DNA of 64,000 nucleotides from Cellulomonas cellasea (GCF_006538745.1 NZ_BJLR01000036.1:56205-120204), one strand, 5' to 3'; positions 47,513 through 57,317 are shown, counted from the first letter of the stretch. Numbers and translations are program-made. Notes: a model not told the origin generated them from the letters alone.

Positions 47513-48058
47513 TCACTGGAACAACGCCCTTTCGGACGTCGACAGGGTGTACTCGGAGCGCGCCCGTGCCCGCACCGGTCGCGCCGGGACACCGAAGCAC
47601 ACCGTCCACGGCGGGAGGTCCTTCGTGACCACCGCACCCGCACCCACGACCACGCCCTCGCCGATCGTCACGCCCGGCAGGATCGTGACGCGACTGCCGA
47701 TGAAGCACAGGTCCCCGATGGTGACCGGAGCGCCCGTGGTGGGCAGCCCGGGGACGTCGACGTCGTGCTCTGCGGTCCACACCCGGAGCTCCGAGGCGAT
47801 GTTCACGTTGTTGCCGATCGTCAGCCCGCGCCTCGAGTCGAGGAAGGCGTGGTCCCCGACGATCGTGTGGTGGCCGATGACGAGCCCGCCCCGCCCGAAG
47901 AACCTCGCGCCCCAGTAGACGATCGAGGTCCGGGGCAGGGTGATCTTCAGGACGTGGCGGTAGAACGCGTTGCGCAGCGTGTGGGAGGGCACGTTCCCGA
48001 CCACGGTCGCGCACCACAGGAGCCCCCAGTACACGACCGCATGCACCCGCCGCCTCAT
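47513..48058 (-). CDS. Hexapeptide-repeat acyltransferase, second in the locus
   Basis: The 181-residue beta-helix protein (MRRRVHAVVYWGLLWCATVV) contains GLVIGHHTIVGDHAFLDSRR, GLTIGNNVNIASELRVWTAE, HDVDVP with the active His, TIGDLCFIGSRVTILPGVTI and VVGAGAVVTKDLPPWTVCFG, ending GVPARPVRAR. It is of the WcaF/maltose-acetyltransferase type and probably acetylates another position on the repeat unit. It overlaps the upstream glycosyltransferase by four bases. Confidence 0.9.
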   Translation of the reverse strand: MRRRVHAVVYWGLLWCATVVGNVPSHTLRNAFYRHVLKITLPRTSIVYWGARFFGRGGLVIGHHTIVGDHAFLDSRRGLTIGNNVNIASELRVWTAEHDVDVPGLPTTGAPVTIGDLCFIGSRVTILPGVTIGEGVVVGAGAVVTKDLPPWTVCFGVPARPVRARARSEYTLSTSERALFQ

Positions 48059-48972
48059 CGGCCCATCCTCTCTCCCGGCGCCCGGTGGACCAGCGCCGCC
48101 ACCCCGGCGAGCAGACCGGCCGTCGCCGCCCCGGCCACGCGCGGGTCACCGACCAGCAGACGCGCGCAGTTCGCCGCCCGCGCGGCCAGCACGAGGGGCA
48201 GTCGGGCCGGGCGGTGCTTGGCGAAGAACAGCACGCAGCTGCGGTTGGCGTGGTGCACCGTCACGCGGCTGCGACGCTCGCCGCGACGCGATCCCGTCGA
48301 GCCGCCACCCTCGTGCGTCACGGACAGCCCCTCGACGACACCCAGCGGCATGCCCGCGGCGGCGCTGCGGAGCGCGAGGTCGGCCTCCTCGAAGTACAGG
48401 AAGAACCGCTCGTCGAAGCCTCCGAGTGCGAGCAGCCCGGGCACCCGCGCGAGCATCGAGTTCCCGTTGACGAACGTGACACGCCCACCGCTCGGCGCGC
48501 CGTGCACGACCCGGCCCGTCCGCAGGCTGAGGACCGAGGTGCCGGCGCGTCGGCCGGAAGGCGTGCGGAGGCCCGTCGCGAGCAGGACGGGTGCGGGTTG
48601 GGCGCGCAGCTCCCGGTCGAGGCGGTCGGGGTCGGCGTCCGCGACGCGCGTATCCGGGTTCAGGAACCAGACGAGCTCGCAGCCCGTGGCGGCGAGGTGC
48701 GCGAGGCCGAGGTTGTTGGCCGCTCCGAAGCCGATGTTCGCCCCGGGCCGGAGCACGGTCAGCCGCACACCCTTGTGCGCGAGCACCGCCCCGACCTCCG
48801 CGAGGTCCTCGGCCTCCTCGGTGTTGTCGACGACGCACAGCTCGTCGACGCGCGCGGCGAGCGCCGCCGGCAGGGAGCGGGCGAGCGCCTCGACCTCCTG
48901 GGCGGACCTGTAGCTCACGACGACGATCCCGAAGGACTGGTGCGCCACCGTGGCTCGCTCGTCAGAGGCCAC
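48055..48972 (-). CDS. Family 2 glycosyltransferase
   Basis: The 305-residue protein starts at GTG 48972, seven bases after GAGGAG; a GTG at 48948 is the alternative. GT2 motifs are FGIVVVSYRSAQEVEALARS, DELCVVDNTEEAEDLAEV, RPGANIGFGAANNLGLAHLA, VWFLNPDTRVADADPDRL and LGGFDERFFLYFEEADLALR. The C-terminal part includes NRSCVLFFAKHRPARLPLVL, a common feature of rhamnosyltransferase-like GT2 enzymes. It overlaps the next gene by 11 bases. Confidence 0.9.
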   Translation of the reverse strand: MASDERATVAHQSFGIVVVSYRSAQEVEALARSLPAALAARVDELCVVDNTEEAEDLAEVGAVLAHKGVRLTVLRPGANIGFGAANNLGLAHLAATGCELVWFLNPDTRVADADPDRLDRELRAQPAPVLLATGLRTPSGRRAGTSVLSLRTGRVVHGAPSGGRVTFVNGNSMLARVPGLLALGGFDERFFLYFEEADLALRSAAAGMPLGVVEGLSVTHEGGGSTGSRRGERRSRVTVHHANRSCVLFFAKHRPARLPLVLAARAANCARLLVGDPRVAGAATAGLLAGVAALVHRAPGERMGR

Positions 48973-50092
48973 GGAGCAGCTCCTCGGCCTGGTCGATGCG
49001 GGCTCCCCACGAGTGAGCACCCGCCCATCGGGAGCGTTCCGCGGCCTCGGCGGCGTCGAACGCGTGCACGGCCTGCTCGACCGCGGCGGCGTAGCCGGTG
49101 CGCGAGACGGTCGCGACGCCCGGCCGCTCCGTGCTCATCAGGCTCGGCAGCTCCGTGGCGACGACCGCGAGCCCTGCCGCCAGGTACTCGTGCACCTTGA
49201 GGGGGAAGACGCCCGCCGTGTAGGGGTTCTGCACGTACGGGATCAGGCCCACCGTCGAGCGGGCGAGCTCGAGCGCGAGCTCCGGGGGCCGCAGCGTGCC
49301 GAGGTACGTCACTCCGGGATGGGCCAGCACGGCCCGCAACGCGGGCGGCACCGAGGTCCCGTCGATCTGCACCGGCCCCGCCACGGCGAGCGGCACGCCC
49401 CGCTCGACGACGGCGAGCATGAGCTCGGCGTCGATCTTGGTCGGCGTGAGGTTGCCCGCGAAGACCGCGCGCGGTTCACGCACGGCGTGCACGCTGCTGT
49501 ACAGGTCGGTGTCGGCGACGTTCTCCCAGAGACGCACCTCGGGGGCCCCGAGCTCGCGCAGGTGCTGTGCGACGCCCGTACTGCTCGCGAGGACGCGGTC
49601 GGCGCGCCCGACGAGGTCCGCCTCCGCCTCGAGGAGCGCGGCCGCGGGCACCCCGGGCTGCGTGTGCAGCAGGTCGACCGAGTGGTAGACGACGGCGCGG
49701 GCTCGGCTCTCCAGGCCGTAGGTCAGCGGCGAGAAGGTCCACAGCACCGCGTCTTCGAGCCCCCGCACGTCGAGCCGGTCGACGAGCCGCCTGTTGAGCG
49801 CGCGCACGGCACGGCTCCCGTGGAACGGCACGACCCGCGGGCGGATCACCTCGACACGGGTCGGGGCGACGTCGCGCTGCGCCGAGGACGAGGGCGCTCC
49901 GCCCCCCGAGAGCCGACGGCGCACTCGAGCCACGTCCGCTCGCGTCAGCCTCGGCGCGCGCAGCCCGAAGGACTCGACGTACGCGACGTCGGCACGTCGC
50001 GCCAGACCGTGCGCGAGGTGCTGCTTGTTGGTCCACACCTCCGCGTCGAAGTCGGCGGTCGAAAGGATCACCACACGCCGGCGCTCAGGCAC
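48962..50092 (-). CDS. Family 4-type glycosyltransferase
   Basis: The 376-residue protein from GTG 50092 begins VPERRRVVILSTADFDAEVW. The N-lobe (TNKQHLAHGLARRADVAYVE, VLWTFSPLTYGLE) and the C-lobe (AVFAGNLTPTKIDAELMLAV, PGVTYLGTLRPPELALELAR, LIPYVQNPYTAGVFPLKVHE) match glucuronosyl- and teichuronic-acid-type GT-B enzymes (TuaH-like). With ugd nearby, a uronic-acid transferase is possible but unproved. It overlaps neighbours by 11 and 8 bases. Confidence 0.86.
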   Translation of the reverse strand: MPERRRVVILSTADFDAEVWTNKQHLAHGLARRADVAYVESFGLRAPRLTRADVARVRRRLSGGGAPSSSAQRDVAPTRVEVIRPRVVPFHGSRAVRALNRRLVDRLDVRGLEDAVLWTFSPLTYGLESRARAVVYHSVDLLHTQPGVPAAALLEAEADLVGRADRVLASSTGVAQHLRELGAPEVRLWENVADTDLYSSVHAVREPRAVFAGNLTPTKIDAELMLAVVERGVPLAVAGPVQIDGTSVPPALRAVLAHPGVTYLGTLRPPELALELARSTVGLIPYVQNPYTAGVFPLKVHEYLAAGLAVVATELPSLMSTERPGVATVSRTGYAAAVEQAVHAFDAAEAAERSRWAGAHSWGARIDQAEELLRGL

Positions 50093-51221
50093 GCGGCTCC
50101 TCGACCGACGCGACGGGCGACACCCACGAGCGCAGCTCGCGGTCGAAGACGTCCGCGTCGAACTCCTCGGCACGGCGCACGCAGTCGACGGGCAGCAGGC
50201 GGGCACAGCGCTCCACCGCCTCCGCCAGCGCGTGCGGGTCCGTGGACTCGGCGACCGCTCCCGTCACGCCGTCCTCGACGGACTCCCGGGCGCCGCCGAC
50301 GGGCCCCACGACCACGGGCGTCCCCGCCGCCATCGCTTCCACCGGCATGATCCCGAAGTCCTCGACCGCGGGGAACACGAACGCGAGCGCGGCCTGGTAG
50401 AGCGCGAAGAGCAGGGAGTCGGTCGGCCCTCGGAGCACGTGCACCGGGACGGACGCCCGGGCGGCGCGATCCCGCAGCGCAGCCTCCTCGGGCCCGGCAC
50501 CCGCGAGGACCACCGGGAGCCCGGCGATCTCGCCCGCCTCGATCACGAGGTCGAGGCGCTTGTAGCGCACGAACCGTGAGGCCCCGAGGAGGAACTGGTC
50601 GGGGAGGGACGCGAGGACCACGGCGTCGGACGGGTCGAGCGCGTCCGCCCAGCGTGCCGTCCGGCTGATCCGTCGCACGTCCACGGGCGGGTAGACGACG
50701 TGCGCGTCCCGGTGCCACGTCGAGCGGACGCGCTCGCGGACGAACATGCTGTTGGCGGCGACGGACACCGCCTCCTGGGCGCGCGTGCGGTCGACCGAGC
50801 GCAGGGCAGGGGCGACGAGCCTCGGCAGGATTCCGCGCCCGCGCGCGTCGAGCTCGGGGTTCCACAGGTACCGCGCCGGGCTGTGCACGTAGACGTACTT
50901 GCGGAAGTCGGCGGGCTGGTCCACGAAGCTCACGTGGTGGGCGAACATGTGCGAGCTCACGAGCGCCCAGTCGTACCCCCCGGGTCGCCGGTTGCGCCAG
51001 GTCGCCGGCACGAGGGGCGCGGCGGCCGCCTTGTTGCGGCGCAGGGGTGTTCGGCCCAACCACGTCTCCGTGAGCGTCCGCCCGGGGTACCGGTCCGGGA
51101 CGTCGCTCCACAGGCACAGGAGGTCCGCCTCGGGGAACGCGCCGACCATCGCGTCGAACACGTTCTCGGACCCTCCGGTCCGCGAGAGCCACTCGTGGAC
51201 CAGGACGCCTCGCTCCGGCAC
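50085..51221 (-). CDS. Family 4 glycosyltransferase (first after the priming enzyme)
   Basis: The 378-residue GT4 protein begins VPERGVLVHEWLSRTGGSEN. Diagnostic parts are VSSHMFAHHVSFVDQPADFR with VYVHSPARYLWNPELDARGR, FLLGASRFVRYKRLDLVIEA, LPVVLAGAGPEEAALRDRAA and FPAVEDFGIMPVEAMAAGTP. This VHSPARYxW / EDFGIMPVEA pattern is typical of capsule and O-antigen mannosyltransferases (WbaZ/WbdB-like). The GTG directly abuts the stop of the sugar transferase gene, and it ends within the next gene, so the products are made in step. Confidence 0.9.
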   Translation of the reverse strand: MPERGVLVHEWLSRTGGSENVFDAMVGAFPEADLLCLWSDVPDRYPGRTLTETWLGRTPLRRNKAAAAPLVPATWRNRRPGGYDWALVSSHMFAHHVSFVDQPADFRKYVYVHSPARYLWNPELDARGRGILPRLVAPALRSVDRTRAQEAVSVAANSMFVRERVRSTWHRDAHVVYPPVDVRRISRTARWADALDPSDAVVLASLPDQFLLGASRFVRYKRLDLVIEAGEIAGLPVVLAGAGPEEAALRDRAARASVPVHVLRGPTDSLLFALYQAALAFVFPAVEDFGIMPVEAMAAGTPVVVGPVGGARESVEDGVTGAVAESTDPHALAEAVERCARLLPVDCVRRAEEFDADVFDRELRSWVSPVASVEEPRA

Positions 51222-52748
51222 CTAGTACGCCCCACCGCTGAACAGCACGGCCTTCGCCGTCCGGGCCAGGATCAGGATGTCCCCGAACAGGCTCCAGTTC
51301 TCGACGTAGTACACGTCCATCCGCACGCCGTCCTCGACGGACAGGTCGGAGCGCCCGGAGACCTGCCACAGCCCGGTCAGACCCGGCTTGACGAGCAGGC
51401 GACGTGTCGCGCGCCGGTCGTACAGCGCGACCTCGGAGTCGATCTGCGGCCGCGGCCCGACGAGGCTCATCTCGCCGCGCAGCACGTTGAACAGCTGCGG
51501 CAGCTCGTCGAGCGAGTACCTGCGCAGGACCCGACCCACGGGGGTCACCCTCGGGTCGTTCTTCGGCTTGTAGAACATCCCGACGGACTCGACGCCCTCG
51601 AGCGCGAGGACCTCGGCGAGGCGCTCCTGCGCGCCCATCTCCATCGAGCGGAACTTGAACATCCGGAACGTGCGGCCGTCGCGGCCGACGCGCTCCTGCG
51701 TGAAGAGGACCGGCCCGGAGCTCGTGGTCTTCACGAGGAACGCCAGGACGGCGAGCAGCGGCAGCAGCACGACCGTGAGGGCGAGCGCGCCCAGCCAGTC
51801 GAACGCGGTCTTCACCGCGTACCTGGGGCCGGTGAAGCGCGGTTCGTCGACGTACATGAGCGGCAGCCCGCTCACCGGGTGCATGATCACGCGCGGGCCG
51901 GCGACGTCCGTCAGCGCGAGGGTCAGCGCGAGGTCGATGCCCTTGCCCTCGAGGTCCCAGCCGAGCTGGCGCACCGTCTCGGAGGTGATGGCGTCGGCGC
52001 CGGACACCGCGACGGCGTCGGCGCCGACACGCTCCGCGATCTCCGCCGCCTGCTCCATCGAGCCCAGCACCGGGACGCCCAGCACGGTCTCGCTGTAGCC
52101 GACCTCGCCGCTCGCGACGCACACGCCGACGACGCCGTAGCCGGCGCGGGGGTTGCGGTGCAGCGTCTCGATGAGGTGGGCGACCGTCGGGCGGTGGCCG
52201 ATGATCAGGACGCCGGCCTGGTACTCCCCTGCGTCACGGCGGCGGTGCAGCCACTGGCGCCACGCGAAGCGGCTCCCGAGCAGCAGAGCGAGCCCCAGCG
52301 GCGCGGCGATCGCGAGGTAGCCGCGCCCGACCTCCATCCGCAGCAGGTACGCGACGACGGCGACGGCGGCGAACAGGCGCCACGTCACGCCGAACACGCG
52401 CGAGTACTCGTCGGGCCCGGTGCCGACGACGCGCCGGTCACGGGTGCGGCCGGACACCAGGACGCCCAGCCAGGCGCCGAGCAGCACGAGGGAGACGGTC
52501 AGGTAGCTGGGCGAGAACTCGCCGGAGACGGTGGTGATGCCGGTCGCCTCGAAGCGCACCACGTAGGCGACGGCCACGGCGGCGAGGACGGCGAGCGCGT
52601 CCGTCATGAGCAGACGGCGCGCGTAGCCCCCGGACCAGCGGGGCGCGGCGGGCGGCGCGACGGACGGGCTGCGCAGACGCTCGGAGTCGGGCGCGCCGCG
52701 CTGCGCTGGGAGCCGGAATTCACCGACCCGCGGCGTGCGTACCGTCAT
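51222..52748 (-). CDS. Polyprenyl-phosphate sugar-1-phosphate transferase (priming enzyme)
   Basis: The 508-residue protein has an N-terminal set of four or five membrane helices, a CoA_binding_3 (Rossmann-like) domain ([20 protein letters not shown]) and a C-terminal bacterial sugar transferase domain. That domain contains [65 protein letters not shown] and GPRPQ, the catalytic signature. It loads the first sugar phosphate onto undecaprenyl phosphate. ATG 52748 follows GGTCAGG; a well-formed promoter lies about 40 bp upstream. It is the first gene of the exopolysaccharide operon. Confidence 0.94.
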   Translation of the reverse strand: MTVRTPRVGEFRLPAQRGAPDSERLRSPSVAPPAAPRWSGGYARRLLMTDALAVLAAVAVAYVVRFEATGITTVSGEFSPSYLTVSLVLLGAWLGVLVSGRTRDRRVVGTGPDEYSRVFGVTWRLFAAVAVVAYLLRMEVGRGYLAIAAPLGLALLLGSRFAWRQWLHRRRDAGEYQAGVLIIGHRPTVAHLIETLHRNPRAGYGVVGVCVASGEVGYSETVLGVPVLGSMEQAAEIAERVGADAVAVSGADAITSETVRQLGWDLEGKGIDLALTLALTDVAGPRVIMHPVSGLPLMYVDEPRFTGPRYAVKTAFDWLGALALTVVLLPLLAVLAFLVKTTSSGPVLFTQERVGRDGRTFRMFKFRSMEMGAQERLAEVLALEGVESVGMFYKPKNDPRVTPVGRVLRRYSLDELPQLFNVLRGEMSLVGPRPQIDSEVALYDRRATRRLLVKPGLTGLWQVSGRSDLSVEDGVRMDVYYVENWSLFGDILILARTAKAVLFSGGAY

Positions 52749-52786
52749 GTACCTGACCCCCCGGCCGCGTCGTCGTCGTCGCATCG

Positions 52787-52814
52787 AGAATACGTGTGCG
52801 CGGACGCCTGTCCA
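52787..52814 (-). promoter_or_regulatory. Sigma-70-type promoter of the exopolysaccharide operon
   Basis: On the minus strand TGGACA (52809-52814) is followed after 16 bases by TATTCT (52787-52792). This is a good match to TTGACA/TATAAT and unusual for such GC-rich DNA. The expected start near 52780 gives a 30-base leader. The divergent kinase gene starts 168 bp to the right; no clear promoter for it was recognised in the 52749-52981 gap. Confidence 0.65.
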
Positions 52815-52981
52815 GGGTAATCAGAAACGGTCGAGACAATTCCGCGCAATTCGGGCAGCGAACGGGTGAATGTGGGCGCACAGCGCGCGCGCAGGGCCCC
52901 CGATGCCCTACAGGGCCGGGTACGTGCGAGAATTCATCGGTTGCGGTGCAGGGCCGTGGCGCGGGGAGCGGGAGCGATTCT

Positions 52982-54553
52982 GTGGAGCTGCAGGACTACC
53001 TGACCATTCTGCGCAAGCGGTGGGTCTCGATCGTCGTCCTCACGGCGCTGGCCGTCGCCGGCGCCGTGGCCGCCTCCCTCCTGGCCACCCCGATGTACCG
53101 GGCCACGACCCAGGTGTTCGTCTCGGTGCAGGGCGGGTCGTCGACCACCGAGCTGCTCCAGGGCTCGAACTTCACGCGTCAGCAGGTCACCTCGTACACG
53201 AATCTCGCGACGAGCCCGCTCGTGCTCGGGCCGGTCATCGACGAGATGGGGCTCGACGAGCGCGCGGAGTCCCTCGCCGGTCGCGTGACCGCGGACTCTC
53301 CCCTCAACACCTCGCTCATCAACCTCTCGGTGACCCATGAGAACCCCGCGATCGCCGCCGCCCTGGCCGACGCGATCGCCGACGAGTTCACGGACGTCAT
53401 CTCCGAGCTCGAGACCCCGGCGTCCGGCGGCGACTCGGCCGTGAAGATCTCCGTCGTCCGCGACGCCGCCGCCCCGACGTCCCCCACCTCGCCGAACACC
53501 AAGCTCAACCTCGCCCTCGGCCTGCTCGTCGGCCTCGCGCTGGGCGTCGGCTTCGCGATCCTGCGCGAGGTGCTCGACACGCGCGTGCGCGGCGAGGCGG
53601 ACGTCGCCAAGGTCACCTCGACGTCGGTCATCGGGACGATCGGGTACGACGAGGACGCCCCGCAGCACCCGCTCATCGTGCAGAGCAGCCCGCACAGCCA
53701 CCGCGCCGAGGCGTTCCGCCGGCTGCGCACCAACCTGCAGTTCCTCGACATCGCCGACCGCCCGCAGTCGATCGTCGTCACGTCGTCGCTGCCCGGCGAG
53801 GGCAAGTCGACCACCACGATCAACACCGCGATCAGCCTCGCGGACGCCGGCTCGCGGGTCGCGCTCATCGACGCCGACCTGCGCCGCCCCTCCGTCGCCC
53901 GCTACATGGGCCTCGAGGGCGGCGTCGGCCTGACCACGGTGCTCATCGGCAAGGCCGCCGTCGAGGACGTCATCCAGCCCTGGGGCAACGGCTACCTGCA
54001 CGTCCTGCCCTCGGGCCAGATCCCGCCGAACCCGAGCGAGCTCCTCGGCTCGCAGGCGATGGCGAACCTGCTCGACAAGCTGACCCGCACGTACGACATC
54101 GTGCTCGTCGACACCGCTCCCCTGCTGCCCGTGACCGACGCTGCGATCCTCTCCAAGCTCACGGGCGGCGCGGTCCTGGTCGTCGGCGCCAACAAGCTGC
54201 ACCGCAACCAGCTCGCCGAGTCGGTCGGCGCGCTCGAGACCGTCGGCGCGCGCATCCTCGGCGTCGTGGTCAACCAGCAGGTCCGCAAGCAGGGCGACGC
54301 CTACACGTACTACGACTACGCGTCGCACACGTCGACGGGCGAGCCCGTGACGCCGCCGGCGGGCCGCCGCGGCAGCCGCGCGCTGCGCCGGTCCGCGAAG
54401 GACGTCCGCCCGACCCGGCCCGCGAGCGCCGCCTCGCGCCAGCCGATCAGCGCGTCGCAGCAGCGCGGCGAGGGCATCGCCGGGCTGTGGCCGGGCGAGC
54501 CGCTGAGCGGGTCGTCGCAGCCCGGCTCCGGGGAGCAGCGCACCCCGCGCTGA
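52982..54553 (+). CDS. Fused chain-length regulator and bacterial tyrosine kinase (Wzz-CpsD/BY-kinase)
   Basis: The 523-residue protein from GTG 52982 has a Wzz N-terminus (VELQDYLTILRKRWVSIVVL), two membrane helices and a cytoplasmic kinase domain. Walker A is SSLPGEGKSTTTINTAISLA, Walker A' VALIDADLRRPSVARYMGLE and Walker B DIVLVDTAPLLPVTDA. A tyrosine cluster (YTYYDY, residues 441-446) is followed by a 75-residue basic and Ser-rich tail. BY-kinases cycle through autophosphorylation of such a tail to set polymer length and export. The long upstream frame to 52796 is not conserved-looking. It is divergent from the operon it should regulate. Confidence 0.94.
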   Translation: MELQDYLTILRKRWVSIVVLTALAVAGAVAASLLATPMYRATTQVFVSVQGGSSTTELLQGSNFTRQQVTSYTNLATSPLVLGPVIDEMGLDERAESLAGRVTADSPLNTSLINLSVTHENPAIAAALADAIADEFTDVISELETPASGGDSAVKISVVRDAAAPTSPTSPNTKLNLALGLLVGLALGVGFAILREVLDTRVRGEADVAKVTSTSVIGTIGYDEDAPQHPLIVQSSPHSHRAEAFRRLRTNLQFLDIADRPQSIVVTSSLPGEGKSTTTINTAISLADAGSRVALIDADLRRPSVARYMGLEGGVGLTTVLIGKAAVEDVIQPWGNGYLHVLPSGQIPPNPSELLGSQAMANLLDKLTRTYDIVLVDTAPLLPVTDAAILSKLTGGAVLVVGANKLHRNQLAESVGALETVGARILGVVVNQQVRKQGDAYTYYDYASHTSTGEPVTPPAGRRGSRALRRSAKDVRPTRPASAASRQPISASQQRGEGIAGLWPGEPLSGSSQPGSGEQRTPR

Positions 54554-54818
54554 CACCCCGCACCAGGCACGACGACGGGGCTCTCGCCGGTGGCGGGGAC
54601 CCCTTCCGCATGCGCGGCCGGCAGCGTCGGCTCCGGGAGCGTGGACCGCCCGACGGCGCGCGTCCACCCCCGGGAGCGACCTCGAACCAGGTCACGGCGC
54701 AGCAGGAGAACCGTGGGGACGCGGCGGGTCCGGGACGCCTCCCCGTGCCCGCGGGCCGCCCTCCTGCGCCTTCGTCCTCGCGCCCCGCGCGGGCCGGGAC
54801 GCACCCCGCGTCCGACGA

Positions 54819-54855
54819 CGAGAAGGGCCCCCGCCACCGGCGGGGGCCCTTCTCG
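54819..54855. terminator. Strong bidirectional hairpin after the BY-kinase gene
   Basis: A perfect 17-bp inverted repeat (54819-54835 and 54839-54855, three-base loop) lies 26 bases from the stop of the convergent LPTTG gene. The remaining part of the 328-bp gap 54554-54881 shows no gene. Confidence 0.88.
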
Positions 54856-54881
54856 GCACTACGTGGGGGGAGCGACCGCGA

Positions 54882-55403
54882 TCAGGCGGCGGTGACCCCG
54901 CGGCGACGCTTGGCGACGACGACCGCGCCCGCACCGGCGAGAACGAGCGCACCGGCACCGAGGCCGAGCGGCAGGGCGTCCGAACCGGTCGTCGGGAGCG
55001 CGCCGCGCGCAGCACCGGCAGCACCGGCGACCGTGAGCGACTGCGTGCTGAGGACGGCACCCGAGGCGGCATCCGCAGCGACGAGCGTGTACGTGCCCGC
55101 CTGCGCGAGCGTCACCGTGAAGACGGCCGTGCCCGAGGCGTTGGTCGTCTTCGTGAGCGACTTGGTGCCGGCGATGGTGATCGCGGAGTCGGGCAGCGAC
55201 GCCGGGTTCGACGTGACCGTGAGGGTGACCGGCGCGCTGGCCGGGCCCTGCACGGTGACGGTGAAGCTCTCGCCGGCGGCCGGCGTCGAGTCGGACACCG
55301 TGCCCTTGTTCGTGTAGTCCTGCGCGCCGTAGCCGAACGCGGCGGACGGAGCGAGGACGAGGGCGGCGGCAGCCGCGACGATCAGGACCTTACGGCGAAT
55401 CAT
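54882..55403 (-). CDS. Small sortase-anchored surface protein (LPTTG sorting signal)
   Basis: The 173-residue protein has a signal peptide (MIRRKVLIVAAAAALVLAPS, cleavage near AFG) and an Ig-like beta domain (TVSDSTPAAGESFTVTVQGP then VTLTVTSNPASLPDSAITI) rich in Thr/Ser/Val. The wall-sorting tail is LPTTG, the hydrophobic stretch LPLGLGAGALVLAGAGAVVV and KRRR. ATG 55403 follows a GGGGGGG tract. It lies 72 bp after the second DUF4012 gene, the same order as at 32-35 kb, though its domain is different from the LAATG protein there. Confidence 0.85.
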   Translation of the reverse strand: MIRRKVLIVAAAAALVLAPSAAFGYGAQDYTNKGTVSDSTPAAGESFTVTVQGPASAPVTLTVTSNPASLPDSAITIAGTKSLTKTTNASGTAVFTVTLAQAGTYTLVAADAASGAVLSTQSLTVAGAAGAARGALPTTGSDALPLGLGAGALVLAGAGAVVVAKRRRGVTAA

Positions 55404-55475
55404 GTGTGAGTCCCCCCCACAGGTAGACAAAAAAACTGGCGCACAAGAGTGCTGACGACACGGTACATGCCCACG

Positions 55476-57317
55476 TCAGCAAGCGGAAGGAATGAATACC
55501 GGCCCGTTCTGCCGCGCGGTCGGTGTGTGCCGTAATGTCGCATTGTTCGCGTCCCCGGGTGCTGTGCGCACGTCCAGCTCGACCGTCACCGTCTGCCCGG
55601 GTTCGAGCGTAAATGTCCGACTCTCCACGCCGAGCCCGTCGTGGATCTGGGCGAATGCACCGACCTCCGCGGAATTCACCCTGCTCGACTCGATGCGGCC
55701 GCCCTCGGGGGCGTAGAAGAGCACGTTGGTCCGCACCTGGCCGGGCGGCACCACGGCGCCCGCGCCCGTCACGTACTCGGGCAGGCTCGCCGCGTCGGCG
55801 GGAGCCGCGGAGGACAGCCGCACCGTGACCTGGAGCGTCTGGGACCCGTCGGCCGCGCACGCCGTCGCGGTCCCGGTGACGTCGAGGTCGACGTAGTAGC
55901 CCATCTTCGCCTCGGTCCCGTCGTTGAGGTACACCCCGACGACGCCGGACCCGCCGGCGCTCCCCCGCAGCTCGCCCGAGAGCACGGTCCCCGCGAGCCG
56001 GGCCTGCTCCTCGGGGTGCACGGACCAGAACATCACGCGGCCCTCGCGCGCCCCCCGCGCGAGCGCGTCGATCACGGCGGGCGCCTCGCCCTGCCCGTCG
56101 ACGACGGCGCCGAACACGGCTCCCGCCGTGGCCGCGAAGAGCTCGTCCTGCCGCTCGGGGTCCTCGATCTCCAGGTACACCGTGCTCAGGAGCGTCTCGA
56201 CCGCGTTGTCGGCGGTGAGGGTGAGCCCGGACCCGACCTCGACGGGACCTGTCGCACCGAGGACGTGCGCGAGCGCCCCCGGGTCGATCGACAGCACGCC
56301 GTCGACGGTGCCGCCGACCTCGCGCAGCCAGATCTCGCGCGCGAGCGCGGCCGAACGGGGGAAGTCAGGGGTGAACGTGACGTCGCGCATGTCGGTCGCG
56401 AGCAGCGGGCCGAAGAGCGCGTCCTCCGCGGGGGTCAGGGGGAGCACGGGCTCCGCGAGGCCGGCGAGCGACCCGCCGCTGCGCTGTCCGACGAGCGTGA
56501 CCGCACCAGCTTCGGCGCGCAGGTGCACGACCGTCCCGGGGATCCCGCCGGTCGCCCGCTGCTCGGCGTTGTTCTGCACGAGCAGCAGATACTCGCGCGG
56601 TCCGTCGGCCCCGAGCACCGGCGGCAGCAGCGACACGGCGCGCGCCGCGGTCGCGGTGGTCATCGCGACGTCCGTGACCTGCGCGCGCAGCTGGACCACG
56701 GCGTCGGCGACGACTCCCACCAGCGCGGAGGTGTCGACGGCCTCGAGCGCGGCCCGCGCGTCCTGCACCGCGGCGTCGGCGGCGACGACCTGCGGGGCGA
56801 CCGCGGCGATCGGGGCGACGTCGAGCCGGCCGTCGACCGGGGCCAGCGACACCGGGTCGACGACCGTCGTGGCCTGCATCAACGCGGGCAGCGCGTCGGC
56901 GGCGAGCCCGTCGACGACCGCGCTGAGCGTGCGGACCGCCTCGACGTCGGCGCCGACCCGCGGGAGCGCGGCGGCGACGCGCCAGAGCGGGCCGTGCGTG
57001 CGCTCGTAGGCGGTGCGGGCCCGCTCCTGGAGCTGCGGCAGGACCGCTCCCGCACCGTCGACGTCCCCGGCGACCACCCGGTCCTGGAGCGTGCGCACGT
57101 CCCCGCGCGCGAGCTCGAGCGCCTCCCGCGCACGGATCGCGTCGTACGCGAGCGACGCCGCCGCGGCGACCACGGCGAGCACGAGGACGGTCAGCACGAG
57201 CGCGACGACGGGACCGCGCCGACGAGGCCGGCGCCGACCGTGCCGGGCGGGCGTGCGGCCGCTCCCCGCGGGCGCGTCCGGCGTCGCCCACAGCGCGCCC
57301 TCCGCTGGTTGCGTCAC
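55476..57317 (-). CDS. DUF4012 membrane-anchored extracytoplasmic protein (copy 2)
   Basis: The 613-residue paralogue of 32706-34742 has an Arg-rich head, one membrane helix (VVALVLTVLVLAVVAAAASL) and the DUF4012 domain: LGADGPREYLLLVQNNAEQR, ATGGIPGTVVHLRAEAGA, FTPDFPRSAALAREIWLREV, DGVLSIDPGALAHVLGATGP and EYVTGAGAVVPPGQVRTNVL. The C-terminal beta-rich part ends in a Cys. It starts at GTG 57317 and is divergent from the tyrosine phosphatase gene. Placement next to the kinase/phosphatase pair supports a role in exopolysaccharide assembly or attachment. Confidence 0.9.
   Translation of the reverse strand: MTQPAEGALWATPDAPAGSGRTPARHGRRRPRRRGPVVALVLTVLVLAVVAAAASLAYDAIRAREALELARGDVRTLQDRVVAGDVDGAGAVLPQLQERARTAYERTHGPLWRVAAALPRVGADVEAVRTLSAVVDGLAADALPALMQATTVVDPVSLAPVDGRLDVAPIAAVAPQVVAADAAVQDARAALEAVDTSALVGVVADAVVQLRAQVTDVAMTTATAARAVSLLPPVLGADGPREYLLLVQNNAEQRATGGIPGTVVHLRAEAGAVTLVGQRSGGSLAGLAEPVLPLTPAEDALFGPLLATDMRDVTFTPDFPRSAALAREIWLREVGGTVDGVLSIDPGALAHVLGATGPVEVGSGLTLTADNAVETLLSTVYLEIEDPERQDELFAATAGAVFGAVVDGQGEAPAVIDALARGAREGRVMFWSVHPEEQARLAGTVLSGELRGSAGGSGVVGVYLNDGTEAKMGYYVDLDVTGTATACAADGSQTLQVTVRLSSAAPADAASLPEYVTGAGAVVPPGQVRTNVLFYAPEGGRIESSRVNSAEVGAFAQIHDGLGVESRTFTLEPGQTVTVELDVRTAPGDANNATLRHTPTARQNGPVFIPSAC

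Noticed and set aside
47412..48149. 245-codon minus-strand frame over the second acetyltransferase
   Set aside because: The beta-helix acetyltransferase (47513-48058) lies in a different frame with all motifs; this frame is Arg-rich shadow.
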